A stretch of 64,000 nt of DNA from Enterovibrio baiacu (GTDB taxonomy: Bacteria; Pseudomonadota; Gammaproteobacteria; Enterobacterales; Vibrionaceae), in NCBI RefSeq assembly GCF_004120195.1, contig NZ_SCHN01000011.1, positions 176,767 to 240,766 of the forward strand, written 5' to 3'. Numbering within the stretch: the stretch's first letter is position 1; every line of letters begins with the position of its first letter. Under the pieces are notes generated by a model, which saw only the letters and a program-made list of their open reading frames with translations, had not been told where the DNA came from and made no database searches. Shown piece by piece: positions 37,487 through 46,255 of this stretch. A program made the translations under genes and the position numbers.

Positions 37487-37645
37487 TGTTAGAAATATTC
37501 AAAAAAGAAGACGTTCAGATACTTTGTCACCATCATCGAGATTGCGACACGTCTGAGTGTATGAGGCTGCTAACCTTGAAGAAGATGATGAATTGAAGCG
37601 TCAGGCTGAACAATTGATCTAATTTCAACTCACTTGTTAGAAATA
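37487..37645. promoter_or_regulatory. direct 11-base repeats in the ectC-like/LysR intergenic region
   Basis: TGTTAGAAATA occurs at 37487-37497 and again at 37635-37645. The copies lie 12 bases before the EctC-like start (opposite strand) and 6 bases before the LysR start. They may be binding sites for the divergent regulator. The rest of the 177-base gap shows no clear promoter. Confidence 0.4.
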
Positions 37646-37651
37646 CTTACA

Positions 37652-38527
37652 ATGAAGTTACCGCCCTTATCTGCGATAAAAGCGTTTGAAGCCACCGCGA
37701 GGCATCTTTCTTTCTCCCGCGCAGCGGAAGAATTGTTTGTCACTCACGCGGCAGTAAGCCATCAGATAAAAAACCTTGAAGAGTGGTTTGGTACCAAGTT
37801 GTTCCTTCGTGAAGGGAGGGGTATCCGGCTTTCGCGCTCAGGTGAGTCGCTGTATCGAAAAGTGTCTCCCGCACTGTTTGATATCGCTGATGCGTGTCGA
37901 ACAGTGAAAATGTTGGTTAACAAAGAGTCACTCACCGTAGGTTGTATTCCGTCGATTGCGAATCGTTGGCTGGTGCCAAACCTGAATACGTTCACATCCT
38001 CACACCCTGATTTAGATGTAAAAATTGTCTATGCGACGGTGGATGACACATTAGAAGACAATGAGCTGGATGTGCTGATTACCACCGGGCAGGAGAAAGG
38101 GCATCACGTTGTGTCTCGTTGGTTGTTCTCTCGCGCCAATAAACCTGTGTGCAGCAAAGCATTTTTGCAGTCGCAGGGGCAGTTAGACACGCCTGAACAA
38201 ATGCTCACCGCGCCGCTCATTCATGATGAAAATCGAAAAGGGTGGCAGGAGTGGTTTGAAGCGGCCGGTGTCCCTTGGAAAGCCACGGACAGTTGGCCGC
38301 TTTATCAAGATTTCAATTTACTTGCGACGGCAGTGATAGCAGGGCATGGCATTGCGCTTTGTCCTGTTGAGGTATTTCGATTGGAAATAGAGCGAGGAGA
38401 TTTAATTGTCTTGTCAGACATTTCCACTAAAAACGACATGGGTTATTACGCCAGTTACCGCGAGAACACCACGGATGTTGCCGTTCATTTTGTTGGATGG
38501 TTCGCGCAGTTTGTCGCTGATCATTGA
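37652..38527 (+). CDS. LysR-type regulator, GcvA-like
   Basis: A LysR protein of about 291 residues with the GcvA-group opening LPPLSAIKAFEATARHLSFSRAAEELFVTHAAVSHQIKNLE and a matching effector domain ending in a long hydrophobic helix. The ATG at 37652 gives the standard N-terminus; a TTG six codons upstream is an alternative. It is divergent from the ectC-like/Nramp operon, which it probably controls (inference from position). The ligand is unknown; amino acids are typical for the subgroup. Confidence 0.85.
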   Translation: MKLPPLSAIKAFEATARHLSFSRAAEELFVTHAAVSHQIKNLEEWFGTKLFLREGRGIRLSRSGESLYRKVSPALFDIADACRTVKMLVNKESLTVGCIPSIANRWLVPNLNTFTSSHPDLDVKIVYATVDDTLEDNELDVLITTGQEKGHHVVSRWLFSRANKPVCSKAFLQSQGQLDTPEQMLTAPLIHDENRKGWQEWFEAAGVPWKATDSWPLYQDFNLLATAVIAGHGIALCPVEVFRLEIERGDLIVLSDISTKNDMGYYASYRENTTDVAVHFVGWFAQFVADH

Positions 38528-38550
38528 GAACGATGACACGCACTTGCGAA

Positions 38551-38580
38551 GCCAAAGCCAAAGCCAAAGCCAAAGCCAAA
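38551..38580 (+). repeat. hexanucleotide tandem repeat, five copies
   Basis: GCCAAA is repeated five times without error, 24 bases after the LysR stop codon. It lies in noncoding DNA. Its length suits slippage, so copy number may vary between strains. Confidence 0.9.
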
Positions 38581-38741
38581 CAGCACGTTACCCTGTGGCG
38601 TTTGCCTTTTCTGCCGTGATAGTCAATACGGGCAGGTACTCTGCCACACAGGCTGTTGCACGTGCTCGGTGGGTATCAACCATACTGGCGGAATACGTTT
38701 CACCGTAGACGTCGTCTTCGCAGGCTAACATAGAAAATAAG

Positions 38742-38767
38742 AAGCCATCCGAGAGGATGGCTTTTTT
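38742..38767. terminator. terminator between LysR and MBL-fold genes
   Basis: The stem AAGCCATCC/GGATGGCTT has a four-base loop and is followed by six Ts on the plus strand. It lies 25 bases after the stop of the minus-strand MBL-fold gene. Confidence 0.75.
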
Positions 38768-38792
38768 AGTGCGTTGCTATATGTGATGTCGA

Positions 38793-39767
38793 TTACTTCG
38801 ACGACAAGTCTTTGTACGCCGCAGGCACGTTTAAACCAGGGTGCACCCAATCACGAAGGGCGTAACCTGTAAACTCTGGTAACTGCACTTTGGCCACTGT
38901 TTCTTGGAGTGTTAATCCGTCATCGATAGCCGCTTGTACTTGTGTTTTTACCGCTTCAAGGTAATCAATGTGCCATTGAATATCGTCAGGCGTCATTGGT
39001 GAACCATGGCCCGGAATAACAGTGGCATCATCTGGCAAGAAAGCGCGCACTTCTTGCAGTGACTCAAGCGTTTCAAGCAAATGGCCGCCAAGCAACCAAG
39101 GTAGAGAAGGCTTCACAGCCACAATTGGATTACCTGTCCACATGGTTTTTGATTCCGGTTCCCAGATGAACAGATCACCACCAGTCTGAGCGAAACCAAA
39201 ATCCATGATTTCGACCATCTTGCCACCTAGGTCGAGGGTGATTTTTCCGCCGTCACCAACAAGAATGTCTGCGTCTGTTGGCAAAACTTCTTCGATACCA
39301 CGGCCTTTGCCGAAGTTTTGCATCATGAACTGTGTGTCGTGTTCAAAATGGGTGTCGATGTAATCTTGTGTTTCTTGGTGTTGAATGATTTTTGTCTCTT
39401 TCGGCAAATACATGTTGCCGTATGAGTGGTCACCATGAGAGCTGGTGTTTACCGCATAAATGATTGGCTTGTTTGCTTCCGCTTTTACCATGCCTTGGAC
39501 TTGCATGTTCAAACGTTTGTTCAGCATGGTATCGATGATTAACACGCCTTTATCACCCACAATGAAACCGCCACTGGTCGCAACAGGTAGGCCTTTGCTT
39601 TCTAGTTCTTTTGCGTCAGAAGGATAGTAAGCGTAAACGCCGTCATCCAACTTCTCTGAAATCAGTTGTACTTTGTTTGCATCCCAAACAGGCTCGTTAG
39701 CCGTCGCCATTGATGCGCCGAAAACCGCGGTTGATAGGAGAGCTGCAGTAATGATGTTTCTTTTCAT
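38793..39767 (-). CDS. secreted MBL-fold protein with altered metal ligands
   Basis: A 324-residue protein with a signal peptide (cleavage near ATA-NEP) and a metallo-beta-lactamase fold. The usual HxHxDH reads SSHGDH, so the first zinc-1 histidine is serine. The later zinc-1 histidine position (AHT in relatives) reads AQTGGD, and the bridging Asp of TGD reads TGN. Zinc-2 ligands remain: the Asp and His of HGDH, and the His in VIPGHGSPM. This suggests one-metal or altered chemistry. It resembles periplasmic MBL-fold hydrolases of quinoprotein-type pathways, but the substrate is unknown. It is divergent from a LysR gene. Confidence 0.82.
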   Translation of the reverse strand: MKRNIITAALLSTAVFGASMATANEPVWDANKVQLISEKLDDGVYAYYPSDAKELESKGLPVATSGGFIVGDKGVLIIDTMLNKRLNMQVQGMVKAEANKPIIYAVNTSSHGDHSYGNMYLPKETKIIQHQETQDYIDTHFEHDTQFMMQNFGKGRGIEEVLPTDADILVGDGGKITLDLGGKMVEIMDFGFAQTGGDLFIWEPESKTMWTGNPIVAVKPSLPWLLGGHLLETLESLQEVRAFLPDDATVIPGHGSPMTPDDIQWHIDYLEAVKTQVQAAIDDGLTLQETVAKVQLPEFTGYALRDWVHPGLNVPAAYKDLSSK

Positions 39768-39905
39768 TATTTTATCCGTCCATTTTGTTTACTTCCTGTA
39801 CGTTCCTTGAAAGTATAGAAATTCAACCACGAAGAATAAACACAGCCACTGGTAATAGTGTGTTCTCTGATTAAGAACAATCATGGGAGGGGGAGCGAAG
39901 GGAAA

Positions 39906-40814
39906 ATGGATAAGTTCACAAACATGGAAACCTTTGTGCGTGTGGCGGAGTTCGGCAGTATTAGCGGCGCTGCTGATCACATGGAGATTGCCAAATCAGC
40001 GGTAAGTAGGCGTTTGAAAGAGATTGAGAATTACCTCAATGTGCAGCTTTTCCATCGCACCACGCGCTCCATGCACCTCACTGACACGGGTAAAGCCTAT
40101 TATGCGTATTGCCTGCGGATTCTTGAGGATGTACGGGAGGCCGAGCAAGCAACGTCGCAGGCGCATTGCGTGCTGCGCGGATCGTTGAAAGTCGCGATGC
40201 CTTCGACCTTTGGCGTGATGCACATGAGTGCCGCCATTAATGATTTCTTGCTTGAGCACCCGCACATTGAGTTCGACTTGGATTTCAATGACAGGCAAGT
40301 TGACCTGATTCAAGAAGGGTATGACCTTGCGATCCGCATTGCCGATTTGCCGGATTCCACGTTACTTGCTCGTCGAATTGCCCCGATAAAACATGTGATT
40401 TGTGCTAGCCCATCCTACCTCGAAAAACATGGAACACCGACATGCCTGAATGAACTGTCAACGCACCAATGCCTGAGTTATAGCTTGAGTAAAGACACTC
40501 AGCATTGGCGGATTCAAACGGCAGAGGGGGTTCAAAAGAAAGTGAAAATAAATACGGTAGTAAAGGCAAGCAGTGGAGAGTACCTGCTCTCGGCAGCGAT
40601 TTCTGGCTTGGGCATTACCCATTTACCCACTTTTGCAGTATCGGAAGCCATTCAGCGAGGAGAACTTGTTCGTATTCTGGATGGTTGTGGATCCAACGCG
40701 TTAAATGCCTACGCCGTGTACCCGCAAACCCGTCATCTTTCCCGACGCGTGCGGCGCTTTATTGATTTCCTCGCTGACAGATTTGCAGGAACACCTTATT
40801 GGGATGAGGTTTAA
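39906..40814 (+). CDS. LysR-type regulator, DmlR/PA-type
   Basis: A LysR protein of about 302 residues. The N-terminus MDKFTNMETFVRVAEFGSIS with AKSAVSRRLKEIENYLNVQLFHRTTRSMHLTDTG is that of the large CrgA/DmlR-like subgroup. The ATG at 39906 follows a purine-rich GGGAGGGGG. It is divergent from the MBL-fold gene with a 138-base gap and is its likely regulator. The effector is unknown. Confidence 0.85.
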   Translation: MDKFTNMETFVRVAEFGSISGAADHMEIAKSAVSRRLKEIENYLNVQLFHRTTRSMHLTDTGKAYYAYCLRILEDVREAEQATSQAHCVLRGSLKVAMPSTFGVMHMSAAINDFLLEHPHIEFDLDFNDRQVDLIQEGYDLAIRIADLPDSTLLARRIAPIKHVICASPSYLEKHGTPTCLNELSTHQCLSYSLSKDTQHWRIQTAEGVQKKVKINTVVKASSGEYLLSAAISGLGITHLPTFAVSEAIQRGELVRILDGCGSNALNAYAVYPQTRHLSRRVRRFIDFLADRFAGTPYWDEV

Positions 40815-40874
40815 CGGGCGCAAACCTTGGTTGTACTTCCCATAATAAATGGAGTTGTGCTTTGCAGCCTAGCA

Positions 40875-41741
40875 TCATGGCATGTAAGACAAGTCAGGTT
40901 CGACGTGAATATGAACGGTGTCACTGTAGCGTCCGCCTGCCTTTCTTTCTGTGTTACCAATGATGATTTGGATGGGAAGCGGTGTCCCTTCGGTCGACAC
41001 ATTGCTTCTCCACTCACTGTTTCCGCCATCTAAGGCGATTTCCTCACTGGCGATTCGCATCATGTAATCTAAGTCCCATTTCGGGTTTTGAGATTGGTGA
41101 CGTAGCTTGCCGTCAAATTGGGATTCAGCAGAAAGGGTATAAGGCGCCGTGCTTTCTACCCAAAGACGCGGGGCATAGTTGATGATCTTGTTGGTTTTTA
41201 ATGAACCGAGGTCGAGGTTGTAATGGCGCTGAGTCAGTCCATAGAATTGAATTCTAGCGCTTGGCACAACTCTGGTAGCAATGCGCAACGCTGATTGATC
41301 TTGCTCCATCACACTGTTTTCTTGGTACAAGGTCGCTTTAAGCATGCCACTGTATTCGGCGGCTTCTAGCCATTGGGCGTTAGGAAACCGAAGCTCGAAC
41401 ACGGTGTTGTGCTGGTGGCTATTAAGTGTGAAACGCCATTTTCCTGCTTCTAATCGTCCTGTCTGTGCGTAAAACTCGAAGCGCATTTCTGCAAGGCTAT
41501 GACTCCTCAAAGCGTTTGCGCCATCATCAACTTCAATCACAATATCAACGGCACAATCTTCAGGGATGCTGGTGGTGAGCGCATATTGTTTTTTAAGTGG
41601 GTAGCTGGCGGAAGAAAACACATCGTATGTATTCGTACTGAGCACCGGCTTGAGGTCCAGTATCGACGCGTTGCATTCTTCGGCAACTGATGCTGGAAGG
41701 TAAAGCACCAACAGATAAGTTGGCATCGTTTTAATCCACAT
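40875..41741 (-). CDS. fimbrial tip or minor subunit
   Basis: A 288-residue secreted protein at the end of a chaperone-usher operon, overlapping the usher gene by 11 bases. It has a signal peptide, an early cysteine pair (EECN and PEDC), and a two-part beta-rich body. Its end, GRYSDTVHIHVEP, is the donor-strand-type C-terminus shared with the pilins of the same operon (YSDTLTITI). A longer two-domain last gene is normally the tip adhesin. No receptor-binding motif is recognisable. Confidence 0.75.
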   Translation of the reverse strand: MWIKTMPTYLLVLYLPASVAEECNASILDLKPVLSTNTYDVFSSASYPLKKQYALTTSIPEDCAVDIVIEVDDGANALRSHSLAEMRFEFYAQTGRLEAGKWRFTLNSHQHNTVFELRFPNAQWLEAAEYSGMLKATLYQENSVMEQDQSALRIATRVVPSARIQFYGLTQRHYNLDLGSLKTNKIINYAPRLWVESTAPYTLSAESQFDGKLRHQSQNPKWDLDYMMRIASEEIALDGGNSEWRSNVSTEGTPLPIQIIIGNTERKAGGRYSDTVHIHVEPDLSYMP

Positions 41742-44208
41742 ACAGTTCTCCTAAGCGAACAAAGGTGTCGTCAACACTGTCGATAGACAGGGTCAGCGTT
41801 TGTTTCGCCGTCGTATTTAATACAAGTTCGTAGTTGCCCGGTCGCAAGCCAGAGATGGCAAAACGGCCTTGGCGATTGGTGAAAAACGCCAAAGGGGTGA
41901 TGCCTTCACCATCAAGGTAATGCGCCATACCCGCTACCAAGGCAATCCGCGAAGAGGTGCGTTTACTGATCAGCGTGCCCATGGCGGTAATGACCGCATC
42001 TGAGCCAATTTTCAGTGCGTAACCTTGTCGATAACCGGGATACAAGGCGAAGCCCCCATCGCCAAGGTCATAACCTGGTGGCAGGTCTTCAACGTGGTAG
42101 CTAATGATTTGATCACTGTATGCCGCGAGATCGGACACCAGAACATTGCTGCTTCCTTCAAAGAATACCCGCGCAAACTGATCGTCTTCCGAGGGGTCTA
42201 CTGCGATACGATTTTCGGCTAACGTGGGGTGTTTGCTGATCACCGCAAAGGCTTCACCAACGGAACGCCCTATGGCGAACTCGGCGCCGGAAAACGCTAT
42301 GGCACTGGACACATTAACGCGTGTGTTATGGGTACGGACATCTTCATTAACGTCACTGTAGCGCGTGGTGTGATTCACACTGGCTTGGTAGCGATTGCCT
42401 GTGTAGTCGACTGACGCGTTGAGGTTGGCATCCAATGAATCTTGGTTTTCAACCGACGCAAACGCGGAAATGCCGCCAGTGTTTCCCACTGCATTTTGAT
42501 AGCTGACATCGAGCCCTGAAAACCGATTTTCCGATTGGAATCGGCTGACTACACGGGTTTTGTTTCCTAAAGGCCAACTTAACGTGAATGTACCCGAGAG
42601 TTCATCGTCGCCGTTATCGAAGCGTTGGTAATCAACGCGCGTGCTCCACGTCGCGTCAGTGTCAAAAACGGGGCCTGAAAAGCTGGGGCTTGCAGACCAG
42701 TAATTATCACTTTCTCGGTGGCCTTTGCTGAGGTTGGCAGAAAAGGAACTTCGGTAATCCGAACTCAATTGAAAAGCCGCAAACACGGACAAAAAGCGCT
42801 GCACGCTGTTCAAGGGTTCTTGGTTTGTGGTGTCTTTCACGGTATCGACATCATCCGTGCCCGCGAAGTTTGGGGTCAGTTGGTCGTAGAGAACACTGAA
42901 TTGGTTGAGCCATGTATTGCTTTCAGGGATGTCAGCATCAAAGGCAAACCGAAACGCATTGCCAGTGCCAAAAGTCGGGTGCTCGCTTTGGCTGGCATGA
43001 AGTTCTGTGACACCCAATGACGTCGCGAAAAGGACGTTTCCGCCATATTGATACACATCGTCGAGTTGTTGGCCATTCACACCTAACGTTAGCCAAGGGG
43101 CGACACCAACCTCCACGTTACCCATGATCAGGCGTCTATCCGTATCGTAACGGAGTCTGTCGCCTTCAAAGATACGTGGCGCTCCGAGCATGAGGGAGTA
43201 CTCAAATTCTCCCGTGTTTAATAACTCACTGCCCGTGGCGACCGAGAAACTGATTTCCTCTGTTTGACCGCTCGCATCCGTGATAACCAGAGAAATATTG
43301 TTCAAGCCTTGTGCGATGGGGATGTCGTTAAGGTTATAAGTCCCTGCGTTTAACGTGAATCGCTGAACCACGGAGCCGTCTATGACAACATCAACGCTGG
43401 ATGTGCGCGTCAGGGTGAATGATTGGGCTGCTGTCGGTCTGACATTCTTTGTGGAAATCAGCGAAAAATCGCGGGTTAAACCAATGCCTGCAATGTCTGC
43501 GCTGCTTTGAAACAAGGTGCCATTGTTGAACATGTCGCCCAGCACTAAGCGAGAACCCGCATCAGGAAAGTCGAGATTCAAGCGTGTCCCTTCGCGCAGG
43601 TAGTCTGCACCCAAGCCATCAATATCGTCGTACGTGGATTCGTATTCTAAGGACAAGCGTTTGTAATTCAGTGCGGACTCGAAACGGTGATTTTGGTTGC
43701 GCTGTTGGTCGGTGTTCTCATCAACAGATTGGTTTAATGAATTCGACAAGGTCACGTTCAGAAAACCATTCAGTTCAGAAGGGGGGAGGTAGTCGGTATA
43801 GGCTGACGCTCTGCCCATAGAGAGTTGCTGGGTGAGCATTTTATCATTGGGAATGCTTATCACGCACTCAAGGGTAGAAAACTCAAAGGTCAGTCCTAAA
43901 CCCACACGTTGAAAGTCGATCTGCGATAAATCGTCTCCTGCGGTATCGGTAGATAGGGCATTGAGAACGTCTTCATCCACCAAGGTTTGGAGAACATCTA
44001 AGGTTGCTTGTTTCGGCAATAAGATGTCGTCTTCAGCGGTAATGGTAATGTCAGTTTCACCAATCACACTGTCACTGATGCGCAGTAACGAGGTGAGAGT
44101 AATATCGCGTCCTGTTGGGTTGATTTTCTGTTCAGCAAACGCAAACGCGCAAAGAAAGAGCGAAGACAGAATGACGGCGTAGAAGGGGGTGTACCTCGCT
44201 TTTCTCAT
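41731..44208 (-). CDS. outer-membrane fimbrial usher
   Basis: An 825-residue usher that secretes and assembles pilins. A signal peptide is followed by an N-terminal chaperone-binding domain, a 24-strand barrel rich in GLGADYLREGTRLNLDFPDAGSRLVLGD-type strands, and a plug-like FSLISTKNVRPTA / VVIDGSVVQRFTLNAGTYNLNDIPIAQG segment, a clear FimD/PapC hallmark. Its end, FFTNRQGRFAISGLRPGNYELVL, is the usual C-terminal domain. It starts four bases inside the preceding chaperone gene. Confidence 0.92.
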   Translation of the reverse strand: MRKARYTPFYAVILSSLFLCAFAFAEQKINPTGRDITLTSLLRISDSVIGETDITITAEDDILLPKQATLDVLQTLVDEDVLNALSTDTAGDDLSQIDFQRVGLGLTFEFSTLECVISIPNDKMLTQQLSMGRASAYTDYLPPSELNGFLNVTLSNSLNQSVDENTDQQRNQNHRFESALNYKRLSLEYESTYDDIDGLGADYLREGTRLNLDFPDAGSRLVLGDMFNNGTLFQSSADIAGIGLTRDFSLISTKNVRPTAAQSFTLTRTSSVDVVIDGSVVQRFTLNAGTYNLNDIPIAQGLNNISLVITDASGQTEEISFSVATGSELLNTGEFEYSLMLGAPRIFEGDRLRYDTDRRLIMGNVEVGVAPWLTLGVNGQQLDDVYQYGGNVLFATSLGVTELHASQSEHPTFGTGNAFRFAFDADIPESNTWLNQFSVLYDQLTPNFAGTDDVDTVKDTTNQEPLNSVQRFLSVFAAFQLSSDYRSSFSANLSKGHRESDNYWSASPSFSGPVFDTDATWSTRVDYQRFDNGDDELSGTFTLSWPLGNKTRVVSRFQSENRFSGLDVSYQNAVGNTGGISAFASVENQDSLDANLNASVDYTGNRYQASVNHTTRYSDVNEDVRTHNTRVNVSSAIAFSGAEFAIGRSVGEAFAVISKHPTLAENRIAVDPSEDDQFARVFFEGSSNVLVSDLAAYSDQIISYHVEDLPPGYDLGDGGFALYPGYRQGYALKIGSDAVITAMGTLISKRTSSRIALVAGMAHYLDGEGITPLAFFTNRQGRFAISGLRPGNYELVLNTTAKQTLTLSIDSVDDTFVRLGELYVD

Positions 44209-44921
44209 CGCGCCTCGCTTTCGTAATCCCCAATTTGAAGGGATGCAGGCGCTGGAAACGTAAAGGCACTGAATGGCGGTAAAAATCGCTCGCCAAACAC
44301 CTGTTCCGGCGTGTCGATGTTTGGGTTGGTAGGGTGCAAAAACTGAATGCGACTCAAAAAGGTATAGCGATTACCGCGATTGGAGAGGGTTGCCGTGCCT
44401 TCCTTGTTGATGCTTAACGCGACATTTGCGCGCTGCGATGGCGAAGAAAGGTGTACCAAGGCGTTGTAGTGAATTTCAATGGCGACGCCGGAAGGGGCAT
44501 CGCGCATGTCATCTTCAAGCGGTAGCTGCGTAAAGCGAACAAAAAAGCTCTGTGATGCGGGTAAAGTGTCCCCCCCAAGCCATTGCAACCGAAAGATTTG
44601 AATCCCGCCTGCGGGTAGCACAGCAGCGGGTGGAAAAATCATCAAGCCTACGTCATCCGCTGCTTGCGTGTCGTACCCGCCATCCGAATCAAAGATCAAC
44701 TGATGAAGTGACGCTTCAATGGGAATGCTGTGTGTGTTGTGGTTTTCTAGCCGAATTTGGGCTGTGCTTCGGGTTGAGGCTGACATTTCTAACACGGTAG
44801 GAGAAATGGTCAGCCCGTATGATGTCCGAACAAAAACAAGCGATACGATGATAACCGGTAACCAACGTAGCACTGCTCTGCTACTGGGCAGGACTGAGGC
44901 TAATCGTCGTATTACGTGCAT
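44205..44921 (-). CDS. fimbrial periplasmic chaperone 2
   Basis: A PapD-like two-domain chaperone of up to 238 residues. LTISPTVLEMSASTRSTAQIRLEN follows the signal, and VLPAGGIQIFRLQWLGG carries the edge-strand region. From ATG 44921 the gene would overlap the previous chaperone by 41 bases; a GTG at 44873 just after that stop gives a more normal signal peptide. The second immunoglobulin domain has weaker family motifs. Two chaperones in a row suggest that each serves a different subunit. Confidence 0.78.
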   Translation of the reverse strand: MHVIRRLASVLPSSRAVLRWLPVIIVSLVFVRTSYGLTISPTVLEMSASTRSTAQIRLENHNTHSIPIEASLHQLIFDSDGGYDTQAADDVGLMIFPPAAVLPAGGIQIFRLQWLGGDTLPASQSFFVRFTQLPLEDDMRDAPSGVAIEIHYNALVHLSSPSQRANVALSINKEGTATLSNRGNRYTFLSRIQFLHPTNPNIDTPEQVFGERFLPPFSAFTFPAPASLQIGDYESEAR

Positions 44922-45594
44922 TAAATCCCTTAACTGGCTTCATGGCGAAAATGCGTGAAGACTGGGGAAGCACCAAGGTGGCATTGATGTAATTACCAAT
45001 ATCCGCACCTTGTATGGTGTGCGTCTTCCCGCCATTTTTCAGCGTCCATTTCATTTCGTTGAGTCGGCCATAGCTGTCACCGGAATTGTTCACCGTGACG
45101 GACCAATGTTGCTCCCCAGATGACAAACCCGTTACCGCGAGATTCGCATCCGTGTTCTTAGGTTTAACGTTCATTAAGGTGTCAAACCGCATTAGCAAGC
45201 CCACGTCCAAATCTTGCTCGCTGTTTCGCAGCACATTTTGTTGGCGAACAGAAATGCGATACGCCTGCGATTGTTTAATATCTGGCGCACCTAAATAACG
45301 AACGGTGACAGATTGTGATTTACCCGGGGCGATAACGGCGGTAACAGGAATAACCAGTAAATCGTTATCTGCTGGCGTGAGCGTTTCTTCGCCGCGTTGG
45401 TTCATGTTGAGTTTGAGTGGCACCATTTCAACGGTGAGAGGGAAGTCGTTGGTATTGTTGATGCGCATTGATAATTGCGCGCCTCTGCCTGTCGGGGTCA
45501 TCTCCGCGATCATGGGCTGAACCTGATATGCGTATGACGGGAGCGCGACTATCATCCCCAACAACAGAAAAATGCGGGTCATTACTGTCTGCAT
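44881..45594 (-). CDS. fimbrial periplasmic chaperone 1
   Basis: A 237-residue PapD-like chaperone that caps pilin subunits in the periplasm. The ATG at 45594 has AGGAG nine bases upstream and begins a standard signal peptide (MTRIFLLLGMIVALPSYAYQ). The body has MIAEMTPTGRGAQLSMRINN, the PLTVEMVPL strand, and VIAPGKSQSVTVRYLG, where the conserved chaperone Arg/Lys pair is expected. It precedes the second chaperone and the usher. Confidence 0.87.
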   Translation of the reverse strand: MQTVMTRIFLLLGMIVALPSYAYQVQPMIAEMTPTGRGAQLSMRINNTNDFPLTVEMVPLKLNMNQRGEETLTPADNDLLVIPVTAVIAPGKSQSVTVRYLGAPDIKQSQAYRISVRQQNVLRNSEQDLDVGLLMRFDTLMNVKPKNTDANLAVTGLSSGEQHWSVTVNNSGDSYGRLNEMKWTLKNGGKTHTIQGADIGNYINATLVLPQSSRIFAMKPVKGFNARNTTISLSPAQ

Positions 45595-45647
45595 AGATGA
45601 AAACTCCTTGCCTGTAAAAACGGGAGGCAAACGCCTCCCATTATTTT

Positions 45648-46133
45648 TTACTGTTGGGCAATGGTGATCGTTAATGTATCTGAGTAATCACCTGCATAGG
45701 TTGCTGCACCCGTAACGGCAATATCGAGTGCGGCTGATTCGCCCGTAGCAAGGAGTGGCGAGCCCCCATAAGCACCAACTGTCGATTTAGCTAATGCAGT
45801 ATCGAGAGTAAGGTCTGCTAATGAATCCATATTTAGCGTGGCGGTGTAGTGCACCACGTCTGTCGATGAATTACTTTTCATCCCTTCGTTTGTGCTTGTG
45901 AGCGTCACATTGGCGCCTGACGCATAATTACACTGTACGGTGAGGCCAGAGATGGATGTACTAAGAGAAGCCCCCGAGTTGAGAATACCCGCTTGGTAAT
46001 TAACAGGCCCTAGACCTGATACTTGGCAGATAGGATCTACGTTACCTTGAATGGCGATAGAAACTGGGTCAGCCGACACGGATGCAGCGAAGAATGCAGA
46101 GACGGCGATTGAATAGATGCCTAGTTTTTTCAT
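45648..46133 (-). CDS. major fimbrial pilin
   Basis: A 161-residue secreted pilin. After a signal peptide ending SVSA-DPV it has the two cysteines of a pilin disulfide (DPICQVSGL and GLTVQCNYA), polar strands, and the C-terminal donor strand TYAGDYSDTLTITIAQQ. The latter is like spore-coat-U or archaic (Csu-like) pilins. Position next to the chaperone, and a GAAGGAAG ribosome site, suggest the main subunit. The ATG at 46133 was chosen for the signal peptide. Confidence 0.82.
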   Translation of the reverse strand: MKKLGIYSIAVSAFFAASVSADPVSIAIQGNVDPICQVSGLGPVNYQAGILNSGASLSTSISGLTVQCNYASGANVTLTSTNEGMKSNSSTDVVHYTATLNMDSLADLTLDTALAKSTVGAYGGSPLLATGESAALDIAVTGAATYAGDYSDTLTITIAQQ

Positions 46134-46255
46134 GATAATGTCTTCCTTCAATGGGTTGTACACTATTTTTCAGTTTGTCATTTATGCCGTAGGGAGATAA
46201 TGCACTTTTAAGGCGTATACATTTTACGATGAAAGTGATTTTTCACGGCGATGAT

